Shown here piece after piece: positions 47,576 through 57,134 of a DNA stretch of 64,000 nt. This DNA is from Macrococcus lamae. Lineage in GTDB: Bacteria; Bacillota; Bacilli; Staphylococcales; Staphylococcaceae. The notes beneath the pieces were generated by a model. That model did no database searches, was not told the origin of the DNA, and saw only the letters and a list, made by a program, of their open reading frames with translations. The stretch is taken from assembly GCF_004359545.1 (NCBI RefSeq), contig NZ_SCWB01000001.1, positions 186,001-250,000 on the forward strand, given 5' to 3'. A program made the translations under genes and the position numbers. The number at the start of each line of letters is the position of its first letter. Position 1 is the stretch's first letter.

Positions 47576-48939
47576 ATAATTCAACATCACTGAAAACGAA
47601 GTGGACTTTGATCACAACTAGTATCACATTCATTATTTTCATGCTGTTTAGTTTTTTCATTATTTATTTCATCAGCATTTATTTGAAGGAGCAGGAATAT
47701 GACAGCGCCAGAAGAAGTACGGTTGATGTAGGAGAACTTCTTGGCAGTGAAACTAGAGGAGAAGTATCCACGGTTGATATTAGAGCAGCTATTACAGATC
47801 ATCAGAAGGTCATCTTCTATGATACTGCGGGACAGCCGTATTCCAGTGTTTCGAGTGATCAATCAATCACTGTGACACCGGCTTTTAAAGCGGTTAATCG
47901 TGTTGATTTCTCAGAAGAGGAGCATAATGACCAGTCTTATATCATAGTCAGAGCTCCCATCAATACCACTCAATCAGCAGGCTATGTGACGCTCGTTCAT
48001 CCGCTTAATATATATCATTCGATTATTCAGTATATGTCTGTTCTTGCAAGTATTTTTGGACTCACAGCATTACTAATTACCGCTATTATCAGTTACTTTT
48101 TCTCTAATCAGATTACAAAACCGATACGAAAGCTTTCTGAGCAGATGAAGCAGATTCAGCGTGACGGCTTTCAGAACAAGCTGACTTTACCAAAGAGCTA
48201 TTATGAAACAGATGACATGATCAATACATTTAATAATATGATGGCGCAGCTAGAAACATCATTTAATCAACAAAAACAATTTGTTGAGGATGCGTCTCAT
48301 GAACTAAGAACGCCACTCCAGATCATTCAAGGGCATCTGAACTTGATCAATAGGTGGGGGAAAAATAAACCTGAAGTCATGGAAGAATCGCTGGAAATTT
48401 CATTGGATGAGATGAATCGGATTACCCGGCTCGTCGAGGAGCTGCTGCTTCTGACTAAAGATAATCAAGGACAGTATAACCGTGAACTTGAAACTATAGT
48501 AATTAATGACGAAATACAGGCGCGTTTAAAGTCACTGTCACAGCTGAATCCAGATTATCGCTTTGAGTTTCATTCTTCTCATAAGCAAATCAAATTAAAT
48601 ATAAACCGTCATCAGTTTGAGCAGATGCTGCTGATCTTTCTCGATAATGCAATGAAATATGATAAAGATGAACAGCACATCATCGTAAGGACAACATTGA
48701 AGAATAAAGTAGTACAGCTGGAAATCATAGACCACGGGGCAGGAATTCCAAAAGAAGATCTTCCATATGTTTTTGATAGATTTTATCGAGTGGATAAATC
48801 CAGGTCACGAGAAATGGGAGGAAATGGACTGGGTCTCTCCATTGCGAAGAAAATCATTGAAAGTTATGGTGGAAATGTAAAGATTGACAGTGAGCTGAAT
48901 AAATACACAAAAGTCATCATTCAATTTCCAGATCAATGA
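47572..48939 (+). CDS. arlS: Sensor histidine kinase ArlS
   Basis: ArlS is the membrane partner of ArlR. The 455-aa protein has two membrane helices (about 12-37 and 152-176) enclosing an extracellular sensor of about 115 residues, a HAMP linker (near 178-235) and the kinase core. The core has the H box [15 protein letters not shown] (His near 243), the N box FLDNAMKYD, and the G boxes DHGAGIPK and [13 protein letters not shown]. The signal sensed is not evident from sequence. Confidence 0.95.
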   Translation: MNNSTSLKTKWTLITTSITFIIFMLFSFFIIYFISIYLKEQEYDSARRSTVDVGELLGSETRGEVSTVDIRAAITDHQKVIFYDTAGQPYSSVSSDQSITVTPAFKAVNRVDFSEEEHNDQSYIIVRAPINTTQSAGYVTLVHPLNIYHSIIQYMSVLASIFGLTALLITAIISYFFSNQITKPIRKLSEQMKQIQRDGFQNKLTLPKSYYETDDMINTFNNMMAQLETSFNQQKQFVEDASHELRTPLQIIQGHLNLINRWGKNKPEVMEESLEISLDEMNRITRLVEELLLLTKDNQGQYNRELETIVINDEIQARLKSLSQLNPDYRFEFHSSHKQIKLNINRHQFEQMLLIFLDNAMKYDKDEQHIIVRTTLKNKVVQLEIIDHGAGIPKEDLPYVFDRFYRVDKSRSREMGGNGLGLSIAKKIIESYGGNVKIDSELNKYTKVIIQFPDQ

Positions 48940-48969
48940 ATATAATTTTGATAAAAAACCAATACAGCC

Positions 48970-48998
48970 TTTAAAATCAATATTTAGAGTGCTAAAAT
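48970..48998 (+). promoter_or_regulatory. Promoter of odhAB (TTTAAA-17-TAAAAT, extended -10)
   Basis: TGCTAAAAT (48990-48998) with TTTAAA 17 bp upstream, giving a leader of about 40 nt before odhA. Confidence 0.55.
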
Positions 48999-49004
48999 AA
49001 GTTG

Positions 49005-49018
49005 TGGAAACGTTTTAT
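49005..49018 (+). promoter_or_regulatory. Candidate CcpA (cre) site before odhA
   Basis: TGGAAACGTTTTAT matches the cre core TGNNARCGNWWW and misses only the final CA. It lies at the predicted start of transcription, where CcpA would repress. odhAB is known to be glucose-repressed in relatives. Confidence 0.4.
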
Positions 49019-49044
49019 ATTAATTTTCGGAGGGTGGAACTACA

Positions 49045-51816
49045 ATGAAAGGGAAAAACCTCGAAGAAGCACCGGCTAGATTTGGTGCAAATTTAGGTTA
49101 TCTTTTAGAGATGTATGATCTGTACGCGCAGAATCCGACATCTGTAACAGAAGAACTTCAGGAATTATTTTCGACAATTTCAACGGGACAGTCTTATAGT
49201 CCGGCGAGTGGTGTCGATTCTGAAAAAGTAAAATCAGTGATGAGATTAGTAGATAATATTAGACAATATGGACATTTAACTGCTGATATTTATCCGCTGT
49301 ATAAACCTAAACGCGAAAATCTGCCAAAATTAACTATAGAAGACTTTAATCTGACAAAAGAAGAACTTGAAAAACTTCCAGCAAGCCTTGTATCGGCACA
49401 TTTTGAAGAACAGGCTGGCAATGCATATGAAGCAGTGATGCAGTTGATGAAGATTTATCAAGGGACTATCGCCTATGAAGTCAGCCATATCAATAATACG
49501 GAAGAACGTGACTGGCTGAAAAAGATGATAGAGTCAAACGATGTAAAAGCGCATAGTAAAGAAGAAAAAGTCGCTTTACTTAAAAGCCTTGCACAAGTTG
49601 AAGGATTTGAAAAATACATCCATAAAAATTTCGTCGGTGCAAAACGGTTCTCTATTGAAGGGGTCGACGCATTAGTGCCGATGCTTCAAAAAGTTCTCGC
49701 GATCGCCAGCGACAACAGCATTAAAAATATTCAGATTGGTATGGCTCATCGCGGGCGTCTAAATGTATTGACTCATGTGCTTGAAAAGCCGTATGAAATG
49801 ATGCTGTCTGAATTTATGCACACAGATCCGATGAAATTCCTTCCGGAAGATGGTAGTTTAGCGGTAACTAAAGGCTGGACGGGAGACGTTAAGTATCATC
49901 TAGGCGGTGTCAAAAAGACAGAACGTTATGGTTCTCCTCAGATGATTACACTCGCAAACAACCCGAGTCATCTTGAAATAGTCGCACCTGTCGTGCTTGG
50001 TAAAACACGTGCAGATCAGGAAGTGACGGAAGGTATCAATAAACCAGAAGTGGACTTCAACCAGGCACTTGCGGTTCTGATTCATGGTGATGCAGCTTTC
50101 CCTGGTCAGGGCATTAACTTTGAAAGTATGAATTTAAGCAACCTTCAAGGGTATTCTACCGGCGGTTCACTTCATATCATCACTAATAACCGTGTCGGCT
50201 TCACAACTGAAAGCTATGATTCTCGGTCAACGGTTTATGCTACTGATGTGGCTAAAGGTTACGATATTCCTATTATCCATGTAAATGCAGATGATGTAGA
50301 AGCATGTATTGATTCCATTATTCTTGCGATGCAGTTCCGTCAACAGTTCAATAAAGATTTTGTCATCGATTTGGTAGGTTACAGACGCTATGGTCATAAC
50401 GAGATGGATGAACCATCTGTAACCAACCCGATGCTTTATAAAGAAGTAAAAGGTCATCCGAGCATCGAAATCAAATACGGCAAAGAGCTTATTGCTGAAG
50501 GCACGATTACGGAAGAAGAGATGAATGAAATCTTCAGACAGACAGAAGAAACAATCAGAACAGCTCACAATGCTATCGATAAAAACGAAAAAGTGCTGGA
50601 TGCTGAAATGGCTATGCCTGAAGCAGTAAAAATGGGGCAGGATAATATAGACACAAGTGTTGCTCTTGATAGATTGACAAAGTTGAATGAAGAGATGCAG
50701 CAGTACCCTGAGGGCTTTACTCTCTTCAATAAACTATCCAAAATTCTGGAACGACGTAACGATCCGTTTACGAAGAATGGTTTAATTGACTGGGGACATG
50801 CAGAACTTCTTGCTTTTGGTACCATTATAGAAGATGGACACCCAGTACGATTGACAGGACAGGATTCTGAACGTGGAACGTTTGCGCAGCGCCATGCAGT
50901 TTTAAGTGATGAGAATACTGGGGAAAAATATATTCCTCTGCAGCACTTATTAGACAGTAAGGCATCATTTGATATTCATAATTCACCGTTGTCAGAAGCA
51001 GCAGTCGTCGGCTTTGAATACGGATATAACGTTGAGAATAAAAATGCGATGACGGTTTGGGAAGCACAATATGGTGACTTCTCCAATATGTCACAGATGA
51101 TCTTTGATAATTTCGTTTCCAGTGCCAACGCGAAATGGGGCGAAACAACTGGTCTTACATTACTTCTTCCACACGCGTATGAAGGACAAGGTCCAGAACA
51201 TTCTTCAGCACGTCTTGAAAGATATTTGCAGCTTGGAGCTGAGAACAACTGGACAGTGGCAAATGTTACAAGTACAGCTAACTATTTTCATTTATTACGC
51301 AGACAGGCACATTATTTAAATACAGACAACATGAGACCTTTAGTGGTTATGACGCCGAAGAGTCTGCTTAGAAACAATTTCGTTTCAGATCAGGTTGAGG
51401 CTTTTACAACTGGTTCTTTCAGACCTATCATTGTAGATAGTTACAAAAAGTCAAAAGTTAAAAAAGTATTGATAGCCAGCGGTAAAGTCGCAATTGATTT
51501 GTACACAGAACTACAGAAAACTCCAAACGAAGAAATACTGTTAGTAAGATTGGAACAGCTATATCCACTGCCAGCAGAAGAAATCAAAGCAGTGCTGAAT
51601 GATCTTAAAGGTGTTAAAGAAATTGGATTTGTGCAAGAGGAACCTGAAAACCAGGGTTCATGGAAATACATTTATCCGCAACTCGAAGAACTGGCAGCTG
51701 AAAATACGACAATCACTTACTACGGAAGAATTAAGCGTTCAAGTCCATCTGAAGGCGATAATGAAATTCATAAGCTTGTACAAGCTCAAATCATTCAAGA
51801 TGCGTTAACTATTTAA
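49045..51816 (+). CDS. odhA: 2-oxoglutarate dehydrogenase E1 component
   Basis: OdhA is the thiamine-diphosphate E1 subunit that decarboxylates 2-oxoglutarate and passes the succinyl group to OdhB in the TCA cycle. The 923-aa product has [19 protein letters not shown] (near 233-251), the TPP/Mg region [15 protein letters not shown] (near 350), the CDS-like stretch [14 protein letters not shown] (near 450) and the C-terminal transketolase-like domain ending [23 protein letters not shown] precedes the ATG. OdhB follows after 13 bases. Confidence 0.95.
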   Translation: MKGKNLEEAPARFGANLGYLLEMYDLYAQNPTSVTEELQELFSTISTGQSYSPASGVDSEKVKSVMRLVDNIRQYGHLTADIYPLYKPKRENLPKLTIEDFNLTKEELEKLPASLVSAHFEEQAGNAYEAVMQLMKIYQGTIAYEVSHINNTEERDWLKKMIESNDVKAHSKEEKVALLKSLAQVEGFEKYIHKNFVGAKRFSIEGVDALVPMLQKVLAIASDNSIKNIQIGMAHRGRLNVLTHVLEKPYEMMLSEFMHTDPMKFLPEDGSLAVTKGWTGDVKYHLGGVKKTERYGSPQMITLANNPSHLEIVAPVVLGKTRADQEVTEGINKPEVDFNQALAVLIHGDAAFPGQGINFESMNLSNLQGYSTGGSLHIITNNRVGFTTESYDSRSTVYATDVAKGYDIPIIHVNADDVEACIDSIILAMQFRQQFNKDFVIDLVGYRRYGHNEMDEPSVTNPMLYKEVKGHPSIEIKYGKELIAEGTITEEEMNEIFRQTEETIRTAHNAIDKNEKVLDAEMAMPEAVKMGQDNIDTSVALDRLTKLNEEMQQYPEGFTLFNKLSKILERRNDPFTKNGLIDWGHAELLAFGTIIEDGHPVRLTGQDSERGTFAQRHAVLSDENTGEKYIPLQHLLDSKASFDIHNSPLSEAAVVGFEYGYNVENKNAMTVWEAQYGDFSNMSQMIFDNFVSSANAKWGETTGLTLLLPHAYEGQGPEHSSARLERYLQLGAENNWTVANVTSTANYFHLLRRQAHYLNTDNMRPLVVMTPKSLLRNNFVSDQVEAFTTGSFRPIIVDSYKKSKVKKVLIASGKVAIDLYTELQKTPNEEILLVRLEQLYPLPAEEIKAVLNDLKGVKEIGFVQEEPENQGSWKYIYPQLEELAAENTTITYYGRIKRSSPSEGDNEIHKLVQAQIIQDALTI

Positions 51817-51829
51817 GGGGGAAACTAAA

Positions 51830-53077
51830 GTGGCAGAAATCAGAGTTCCAGAATTAGCAGAATCAATTACAGAAGGTACTATTTCAACATGGTTTAAGCA
51901 AGTCGGAGACCGTGTAGAGAAGGGCGAAAATATTGTCGAGCTTGAAACGGATAAAGTCAATGTCGAAGTCATCTCGGAAGAAGCAGGCATCGTAACTGAA
52001 CTGAAGGCAGCTGAAGGAGATACAGTTGAAGTAGGCTCAGTCATTGCAGTTGTTGATGAAAGTGGTACTGGCGCTGCACCTAAAACAGAAGCACCGAAGG
52101 CTGAAGAACCGGCAAAACCAGAGTCACCGGCAGAAACAGGCAAAACGCCGACAGTAGAGCAGTCTGTAGAAGAAACAGGTAAAGTTGAACGTATTGTAGC
52201 GACACCATCTGCACGAAAACTTGCACGGGAAAAAGGAATTGATTTAAGCGAAATCAATGCAAAAGACCCTAGAGGTTTAATCCGTAGTCATGATGTCGAA
52301 AACAGCACGAAACAAGAAGCACCTAAAGCGGCTGCTCCAGCTGCCAAAGCTGCTCCGAAAGATAACCCGAATAAACCGGTTATCCGCGAGAAAATGTCAC
52401 GCCGACGTAAAACAATTGCTAATAAATTACTGGAAGTCTCTCAAAATACAGCGATGCTTACAACTTTCAATGAGGTTGATATGACGAATGTTATGGAGCT
52501 TCGTAAACGTAAGAAAGACAAATTCCAGGAAGATCACAATGGGACCCGCCTTGGATTCATGTCATTCTTTACTAAAGCAGTTGTTGCTGCGCTTAAAAAA
52601 TATCCGGCGGTTAACGCAGAAATTGATGGCGATGATTTAGTACTGAAACAGTTCTATGATATCGGTGTTGCTGTTTCTACAGAAGAGGGACTTGTTGTAC
52701 CAGTAGTACGTGACTGTGACAAAAAGAACTTCGCTGAAATTGAAGGAAGTATTTATGACCTTGCTGTTAAAGCGCGTGATAAAAAATTAGGCCTTGATGA
52801 TATGATGAATGGTTCATTCACTATAACGAATGGTGGAGTATTCGGCTCATTAATGTCCACTCCGATTATCAATGGAACACAAGCTGCTATTTTAGGGATG
52901 CATTCAATTGTTACTCGTCCGATTGCGATTGATAAGGAACGTATGGAAAATCGTCCGATGATGTATATCGCTTTGAGTTATGATCATCGAATTATCGATG
53001 GAAAAGAAGCAGTAGGCTTCCTGAAAACAGTTAAAGAATTGATTGAAAATCCGGAAGATTTACTATTAGAAAGTTAA
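51830..53077 (+). CDS. odhB: Dihydrolipoyl succinyltransferase (E2 of 2-oxoglutarate dehydrogenase)
   Basis: OdhB carries the lipoyl arm and forms succinyl-CoA. The 415-aa product has a lipoyl domain (1-77, lipoylated lysine in ETDKVNVEV near 43), a Pro/Ala/Glu linker, a peripheral-subunit-binding domain ([19 protein letters not shown] near 124), another flexible linker and the catalytic domain with [15 protein letters not shown] near the end. The start is GTG with AAGGGGGAAAC upstream, a G-rich site that could also pair with the predicted sRNA over 8 nt. A terminator follows. Confidence 0.95.
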   Translation: MAEIRVPELAESITEGTISTWFKQVGDRVEKGENIVELETDKVNVEVISEEAGIVTELKAAEGDTVEVGSVIAVVDESGTGAAPKTEAPKAEEPAKPESPAETGKTPTVEQSVEETGKVERIVATPSARKLAREKGIDLSEINAKDPRGLIRSHDVENSTKQEAPKAAAPAAKAAPKDNPNKPVIREKMSRRRKTIANKLLEVSQNTAMLTTFNEVDMTNVMELRKRKKDKFQEDHNGTRLGFMSFFTKAVVAALKKYPAVNAEIDGDDLVLKQFYDIGVAVSTEEGLVVPVVRDCDKKNFAEIEGSIYDLAVKARDKKLGLDDMMNGSFTITNGGVFGSLMSTPIINGTQAAILGMHSIVTRPIAIDKERMENRPMMYIALSYDHRIIDGKEAVGFLKTVKELIENPEDLLLES

Positions 53078-53092
53078 TTAGTAATAACTCAG

Positions 53093-53121
53093 AACGTCCT
53101 GACTGCTGTCAGGACGTTTAT
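53093..53121 (+). terminator. Rho-independent terminator after odhB
   Basis: AACGTCCTGAC (53093-53103) pairs perfectly with GTCAGGACGTT (53108-53118) across TGCT, followed by a short T-rich tail. Confidence 0.85.
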
Positions 53122-53209
53122 TTGCTGGGTGGTCACAGTTGTATTCAAACGGCTGAAATATTAAAATAATAGAGAAAGACTATAGGGTCAATATATAAGG
53201 AGAGTAGTT

Positions 53210-54163
53210 ATGAATTTATCAGGTATACATCATGTGACTGTGAAAACGACTGATATGCAGAAATGCTATGATTTTTATCATCACATTTTAGGTATGAAGC
53301 TTGTGAAGAGAACAGTCAGCATAGACGATACATCAGCACATCACTTATATTTTGGAGATGGTACTGGCAGTCCGGGGACTCAACTATCTTTTATGGCAAC
53401 TCATGCCTCAGATTACAGACAGGGGACTAATGATGTGTTCGCTTATTCTTTAAGAGTGCCGACAGACCAAAGCCTCTATTACTTTAAGCTGCGCTTTGAT
53501 GAGTTCAACGTAAATTATGACAGTGTCATTCAGTTAAACGGGAGACATGCTCTACCGTTCTATGATATGGATGATCGGCTCGTATATTTGGTGTCAGATG
53601 AGAATAATACAGGGGTGAAGTATGGTACTGCTGACATTAAGTCTACTGTAGATTCTATCCACCAGATCGTTGGACTGGGACCTATTCTGCTTTCCGTCGT
53701 CCATACATTGTCTACTGCTTCTGTCTTAAATCAAGTGCTGAATTTTGATAGAACAGGAGAATACAGTCATGTTAAATCCGCTCAACCTGTCCAGGTTTAC
53801 AGCATCGCTGAAGGCGGAAACGGAGGAGAACTCCATCTCATGCAGAGTGATGGGCTGACTGGTCAGAGCAATGTCCATCATATTGCATTGAGAGCCGATG
53901 GTGAAAATAAGATTAACCAATTATTAACGGTTCTTGAAACTGGAAACATACCTAATTCAGGGGAGATTGATCAATTTTATTGTAAATCTCTTTATTTTAA
54001 GGACTTAAGTGGTGTATTATTTGAAATAGCTACTGATTTACCCGGGCTTACAGTCGATGAATCAGAAGAAAATCTAGGGTCAACTTTAAGTCTGCCGCCC
54101 TCATTAAATAATGAGAGGACAGCTATTGAAGATAACTTGACTCCTATTAATCTGGAGGTATAG
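53210..54163 (+). CDS. Ring-cleaving dioxygenase/glyoxalase family protein (VOC, MhqE/MhqO type)
   Basis: The 317-aa protein contains two vicinal-oxygen-chelate halves. The first (1-130) begins LSGIHHVTVKTTDMQKCYDFY; the second (about 150-290) has SNVHHIALRAD and LFEIATDLPG, supplying His, His and Glu metal ligands. Proteins of this type (MhqO in Bacillus, MhqE in Staphylococcus) protect against quinones and are regulated by MhqR. No mhqR gene or obvious MhqR box is adjacent here. A function in aldehyde or quinone detoxification is likely, but the substrate is unproven. Confidence 0.83.
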   Translation: MNLSGIHHVTVKTTDMQKCYDFYHHILGMKLVKRTVSIDDTSAHHLYFGDGTGSPGTQLSFMATHASDYRQGTNDVFAYSLRVPTDQSLYYFKLRFDEFNVNYDSVIQLNGRHALPFYDMDDRLVYLVSDENNTGVKYGTADIKSTVDSIHQIVGLGPILLSVVHTLSTASVLNQVLNFDRTGEYSHVKSAQPVQVYSIAEGGNGGELHLMQSDGLTGQSNVHHIALRADGENKINQLLTVLETGNIPNSGEIDQFYCKSLYFKDLSGVLFEIATDLPGLTVDESEENLGSTLSLPPSLNNERTAIEDNLTPINLEV

Positions 54164-54164
54164 C

Positions 54165-54368
54165 ATGCTGCATGAAGAATGGCTGACTATAGAGTCTGTC
54201 AAACAAGTGAAAGTTGTACAGACCGATGCTAAAAAATATAAAGTAAGTGATATGCTGACAGTCGGACAGACCTATGATGTTGTCAATGAAACAGAAGAGT
54301 ATTATCATATAAGGGATAACAGTGGTAAAGTCGGCGGTTATTACAAAGAATATTTTGAAGAAATTTAA
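54165..54368 (+). CDS. Small conserved protein, DUF6501-like
   Basis: A 67-aa soluble protein, MLHEEWLTIESVKQVKVVQT at the start and DNSGKVGGYYKEYFEEI at the end, a pattern I associate with a small family in staphylococci and bacilli (DUF6501). It looks like a small beta-barrel. It begins one base after the dioxygenase stop with GGAGG upstream, so it is co-transcribed. Function unknown. Confidence 0.7.
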   Translation: MLHEEWLTIESVKQVKVVQTDAKKYKVSDMLTVGQTYDVVNETEEYYHIRDNSGKVGGYYKEYFEEI

Positions 54369-54388
54369 AGGGCGAAAGCCCTTTTTAT
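54367..54388 (+). terminator. Rho-independent terminator before the MoxR gene
   Basis: AAAGGGC (54367-54373) and GCCCTTT (54378-54384) close on a GAAA loop and run into T residues. The stem begins in the stop codon of the small gene. Confidence 0.85.
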
Positions 54389-54409
54389 TATTGAAGGAGA
54401 CGGTAATTA

Positions 54410-55192
54410 ATGAATTTATATCAGAATGCGGATACGACTATACTAGAGGACGCAGTGAATATGCTTCAGCTCAAGAAAAATATTCTTCTTAAAGGACCTA
54501 CTGGTTCAGGAAAGACGAAGCTTGCTGAGACACTGCAGTTAAAATTAAACCGTCCGATGAACAGTATTAACTGCTCGGTTGATCTTGATGCTGAAAGTCT
54601 GCTTGGTTTTAAGACGATTGAAGTCATTGATGGCCAGTCACAAATTTCCTTTGTTGAAGGACCGGTCATTCAAGCAATGAAAGAAGGTCATCTGCTCTAT
54701 ATTGATGAAATTAATATGGCAAAGCCTGAGACGCTCCCGATCTTAAATGGCGTGCTTGATTTTAGAAGAACAATTACGAACCCGTTTACTGGTGAAGTAG
54801 TGAAAGCACATGACGATTTTGCAGTTATAGCGGCAATTAACATCGGTTATGTCGGCACTTTACCAATGAATGAAGCACTTAAAAACCGTTTTGTTGTCAT
54901 CGATATGGAATATATTTCAGGAGATATATTGAAACAGGTTATTCAGGAACAGACTTTGCTGCAGGATGACCTTTTAATAGACCAGTTGATTCAATTCAAC
55001 AAAGATTTAATTACAATGGCTGAACAAGGACAGGTCAGTGAAGAAGCGAGCTCTATCCGGGCGCTACTTGATTTATGCGACCTAACTTCAATCATGCCGG
55101 TAGAACGTGCGATTAAGCGTGCAATCATTGATAAGCTGGAAGACGAGCGGGAACAGCAGGCAATCATCAATGCGATGGAACTGACGTTTTAA
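54410..55192 (+). CDS. MoxR-type AAA+ ATPase (CbbQ/NorQ group)
   Basis: The 260-aa ATPase has Walker [13 protein letters not shown] (near 29-40), Walker [14 protein letters not shown] (near 93-105), sensor 1 AVIAAINIG (near 139) and an arginine finger region [12 protein letters not shown]. This matches the MoxR family, whose members work as remodelling chaperones with a von Willebrand A partner. The partner gene follows with a one-base overlap. The target is unknown; the same pair sits near odhAB in staphylococci. Confidence 0.87.
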   Translation: MNLYQNADTTILEDAVNMLQLKKNILLKGPTGSGKTKLAETLQLKLNRPMNSINCSVDLDAESLLGFKTIEVIDGQSQISFVEGPVIQAMKEGHLLYIDEINMAKPETLPILNGVLDFRRTITNPFTGEVVKAHDDFAVIAAINIGYVGTLPMNEALKNRFVVIDMEYISGDILKQVIQEQTLLQDDLLIDQLIQFNKDLITMAEQGQVSEEASSIRALLDLCDLTSIMPVERAIKRAIIDKLEDEREQQAIINAMELTF

Positions 55193-57033
55193 TGGCTGAT
55201 AAATTTATATTATTTAATGATGAAAAGGTTGATCCAACGCAGCTGATGATGCTGACTGATCTTGCACAGCTGATCATGGAAGACAATGAAGTAAAAGTAG
55301 GCTTTCAGAAGTTCGGTTATTATGATCCGCTTGAAAAGCAGTTGAATGTCAGTTTTAAATGGCGTCACCGAGAACCGCATGATGAACTGCATGCGCTAAA
55401 AAGCGATTGTCTGCTGTATGGTCTCGGCTATGCAGAGACTGACCAGAAGGCGATTCATGAAATGCTGGACACAGATATCAGTCACCGGAAATTTTTCATG
55501 CAGCTGTTTGTCATGCTTGAAGAGCAGCGATTAATACGGCTCATTGTCAATAGAAGACCCGCTGTCCAAAAATTCTTTAGAACTAGACAGAGGCTGAAAC
55601 GTCAGGATAACTTAAGCCAGCTCAAAGTATATCGCACTAAGAAGATGCCGACAGACTTACTATTTCTTCAACTGGAAGAAGCCTTGCTTTGTGAAAACAC
55701 TCTTTATCTTGAAACTGAATATGATGAATTTATAGATGCAAGGCTTCGTACTCTGTTAAGCCAAGTATTTGAACTGACTTCTACAAAAGCAAGTGCAGAT
55801 CTTGCTATCAGTATGATGTATGTCATTGACGACCTGCTGACTCGGGACATGTTGAATGATTACTACTACCTGCCTGTCAAACTACTGGAAGAACTTACAC
55901 GGTTCAAAGAAGTGAAAGCAGTAGAACTTTCTGGGACAGATAAAGTGTCATCAGAAGTTGAGACGGAAGATGTATTATCAAAGAGTCAGTCCTCTGAAGG
56001 AGATTCAAAGAGTTATCTTGAGACTGAAATATCTGAAGGACAGAACAGCCGGGCCCAAACTTCTGAAGGTCGGGAAGGCAATGTAACAGATGAAGTCACT
56101 GACATCATGGCAGGTAGAGGTAAAAGTGAAGTTCAAAAAGATGGCGATGGTTTTGACATTTCTGAGCATTTAGGAGAGGAGAACAGCCATGTTTCGATTG
56201 AATGGCAAACACCTGTCATTACTGATGTTATAGTCAATAACTACTCGTCAATGCTAAAGGAAGTACTGCCAGAAGTCCGAAAACTAACAACTATCATTCA
56301 GAAGACCATTGCCCACCGCAATGAAAGTTCACGTACTCACCTGACAAAAGGCCGACTGGAGAAAAAATTAACCAACTGGTTTTTAGATGATCAAAAACGA
56401 CTGTTCTATAAAAATGACCAGCAATCAAAAGAGTTGGATGCTACTTTTACTTTACTTGTCGATGCTTCATACAGTATGGAAGATAAAATCGAAGAAACGA
56501 AGAAAGGGATTATACTATTTCATGAGACTTTAAAGAAATTAATGATTCGTCACGAAGTCATAGCATTCAATGAGGACACTTTTAGTGCAGATAAACAATC
56601 ACAACGTAATATCTTCGATTATCTGATTAAGTATCAGGAATCTTTAGATTCTGCAGCAGGACCAGGGATTACTACAATAAAAGCTCAAGATGATAATAGA
56701 GACGGACTGGCAATTCGTGTTGCTGGTGAAATGATCAGACGTCGCAGTGAACAGCAGAAGTTTTTAATTGTTTTTTCTGACGGTGAGCCTTCAGCTTTCG
56801 ATTACGAGATGAATGGAATAGTGGATACGCACGAAGCGGTGAACAATTTAATACGGCAGGGCGTGTTTGTTATCAATGTTTTTTTAAGTCAGTCTGCTAT
56901 CGATTCAGAGGTCGAAGCGACAATTAAAAATATTTATAATGATTTCTGTGTATTTGTTGAAGGAGTGGAAAACCTTCCTTATGTTATTTCACCATTACTC
57001 AAAAAATTACTATTGCAATCAATAAATCAATAG
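55192..57033 (+). CDS. VWA-domain protein, partner of the MoxR ATPase (CobT/NorD-like)
   Basis: The 613-aa protein has an N-terminal helical region (about 1-235), a Ser/Glu-rich disordered linker (about 240-325, with recurring SSEG and TSEG), and a C-terminal VWA domain (about 415-600). The VWA domain has the metal site D-x-S-x-S in LLVDASYSMEDK, the threonine region PGITTIKAQD and the aspartate in VFSDGEPS. It resembles NorD, CbbO and CobT partners of MoxR ATPases. No membrane segment is seen. What complex it remodels is unknown. Confidence 0.82.
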   Translation: MADKFILFNDEKVDPTQLMMLTDLAQLIMEDNEVKVGFQKFGYYDPLEKQLNVSFKWRHREPHDELHALKSDCLLYGLGYAETDQKAIHEMLDTDISHRKFFMQLFVMLEEQRLIRLIVNRRPAVQKFFRTRQRLKRQDNLSQLKVYRTKKMPTDLLFLQLEEALLCENTLYLETEYDEFIDARLRTLLSQVFELTSTKASADLAISMMYVIDDLLTRDMLNDYYYLPVKLLEELTRFKEVKAVELSGTDKVSSEVETEDVLSKSQSSEGDSKSYLETEISEGQNSRAQTSEGREGNVTDEVTDIMAGRGKSEVQKDGDGFDISEHLGEENSHVSIEWQTPVITDVIVNNYSSMLKEVLPEVRKLTTIIQKTIAHRNESSRTHLTKGRLEKKLTNWFLDDQKRLFYKNDQQSKELDATFTLLVDASYSMEDKIEETKKGIILFHETLKKLMIRHEVIAFNEDTFSADKQSQRNIFDYLIKYQESLDSAAGPGITTIKAQDDNRDGLAIRVAGEMIRRRSEQQKFLIVFSDGEPSAFDYEMNGIVDTHEAVNNLIRQGVFVINVFLSQSAIDSEVEATIKNIYNDFCVFVEGVENLPYVISPLLKKLLLQSINQ

Positions 57034-57055
57034 AGTAATATTTAATTAATTTTTA

Positions 57056-57070
57056 AATATTCAGAATTCT
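57056..57070 (+). promoter_or_regulatory. Possible CodY box before brnQ
   Basis: AATATTCAGAATTCT matches the CodY consensus AATTTTCWGAAAATT at 11 of 15 positions and lies directly upstream of the brnQ -35. brnQ is a known CodY target in relatives, which adds weight to a weak match. Confidence 0.3.
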
Positions 57071-57071
57071 G

Positions 57072-57100
57072 TAGACTTCAATCCTTTAAAGTGTTATGAT
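57072..57100 (+). promoter_or_regulatory. Promoter of brnQ (TAGACT-17-TATGAT, extended -10)
   Basis: TAGACT (57072-57077) and TATGAT (57095-57100, with TG at 57092-57093) are 17 bp apart. This places the transcription start near 57107 and supports the brnQ start at 57135 rather than 57096. Confidence 0.65.
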
Positions 57101-57134
57101 TTTTTTGACTTTATTTTTGTATAGGAGGAATGTT

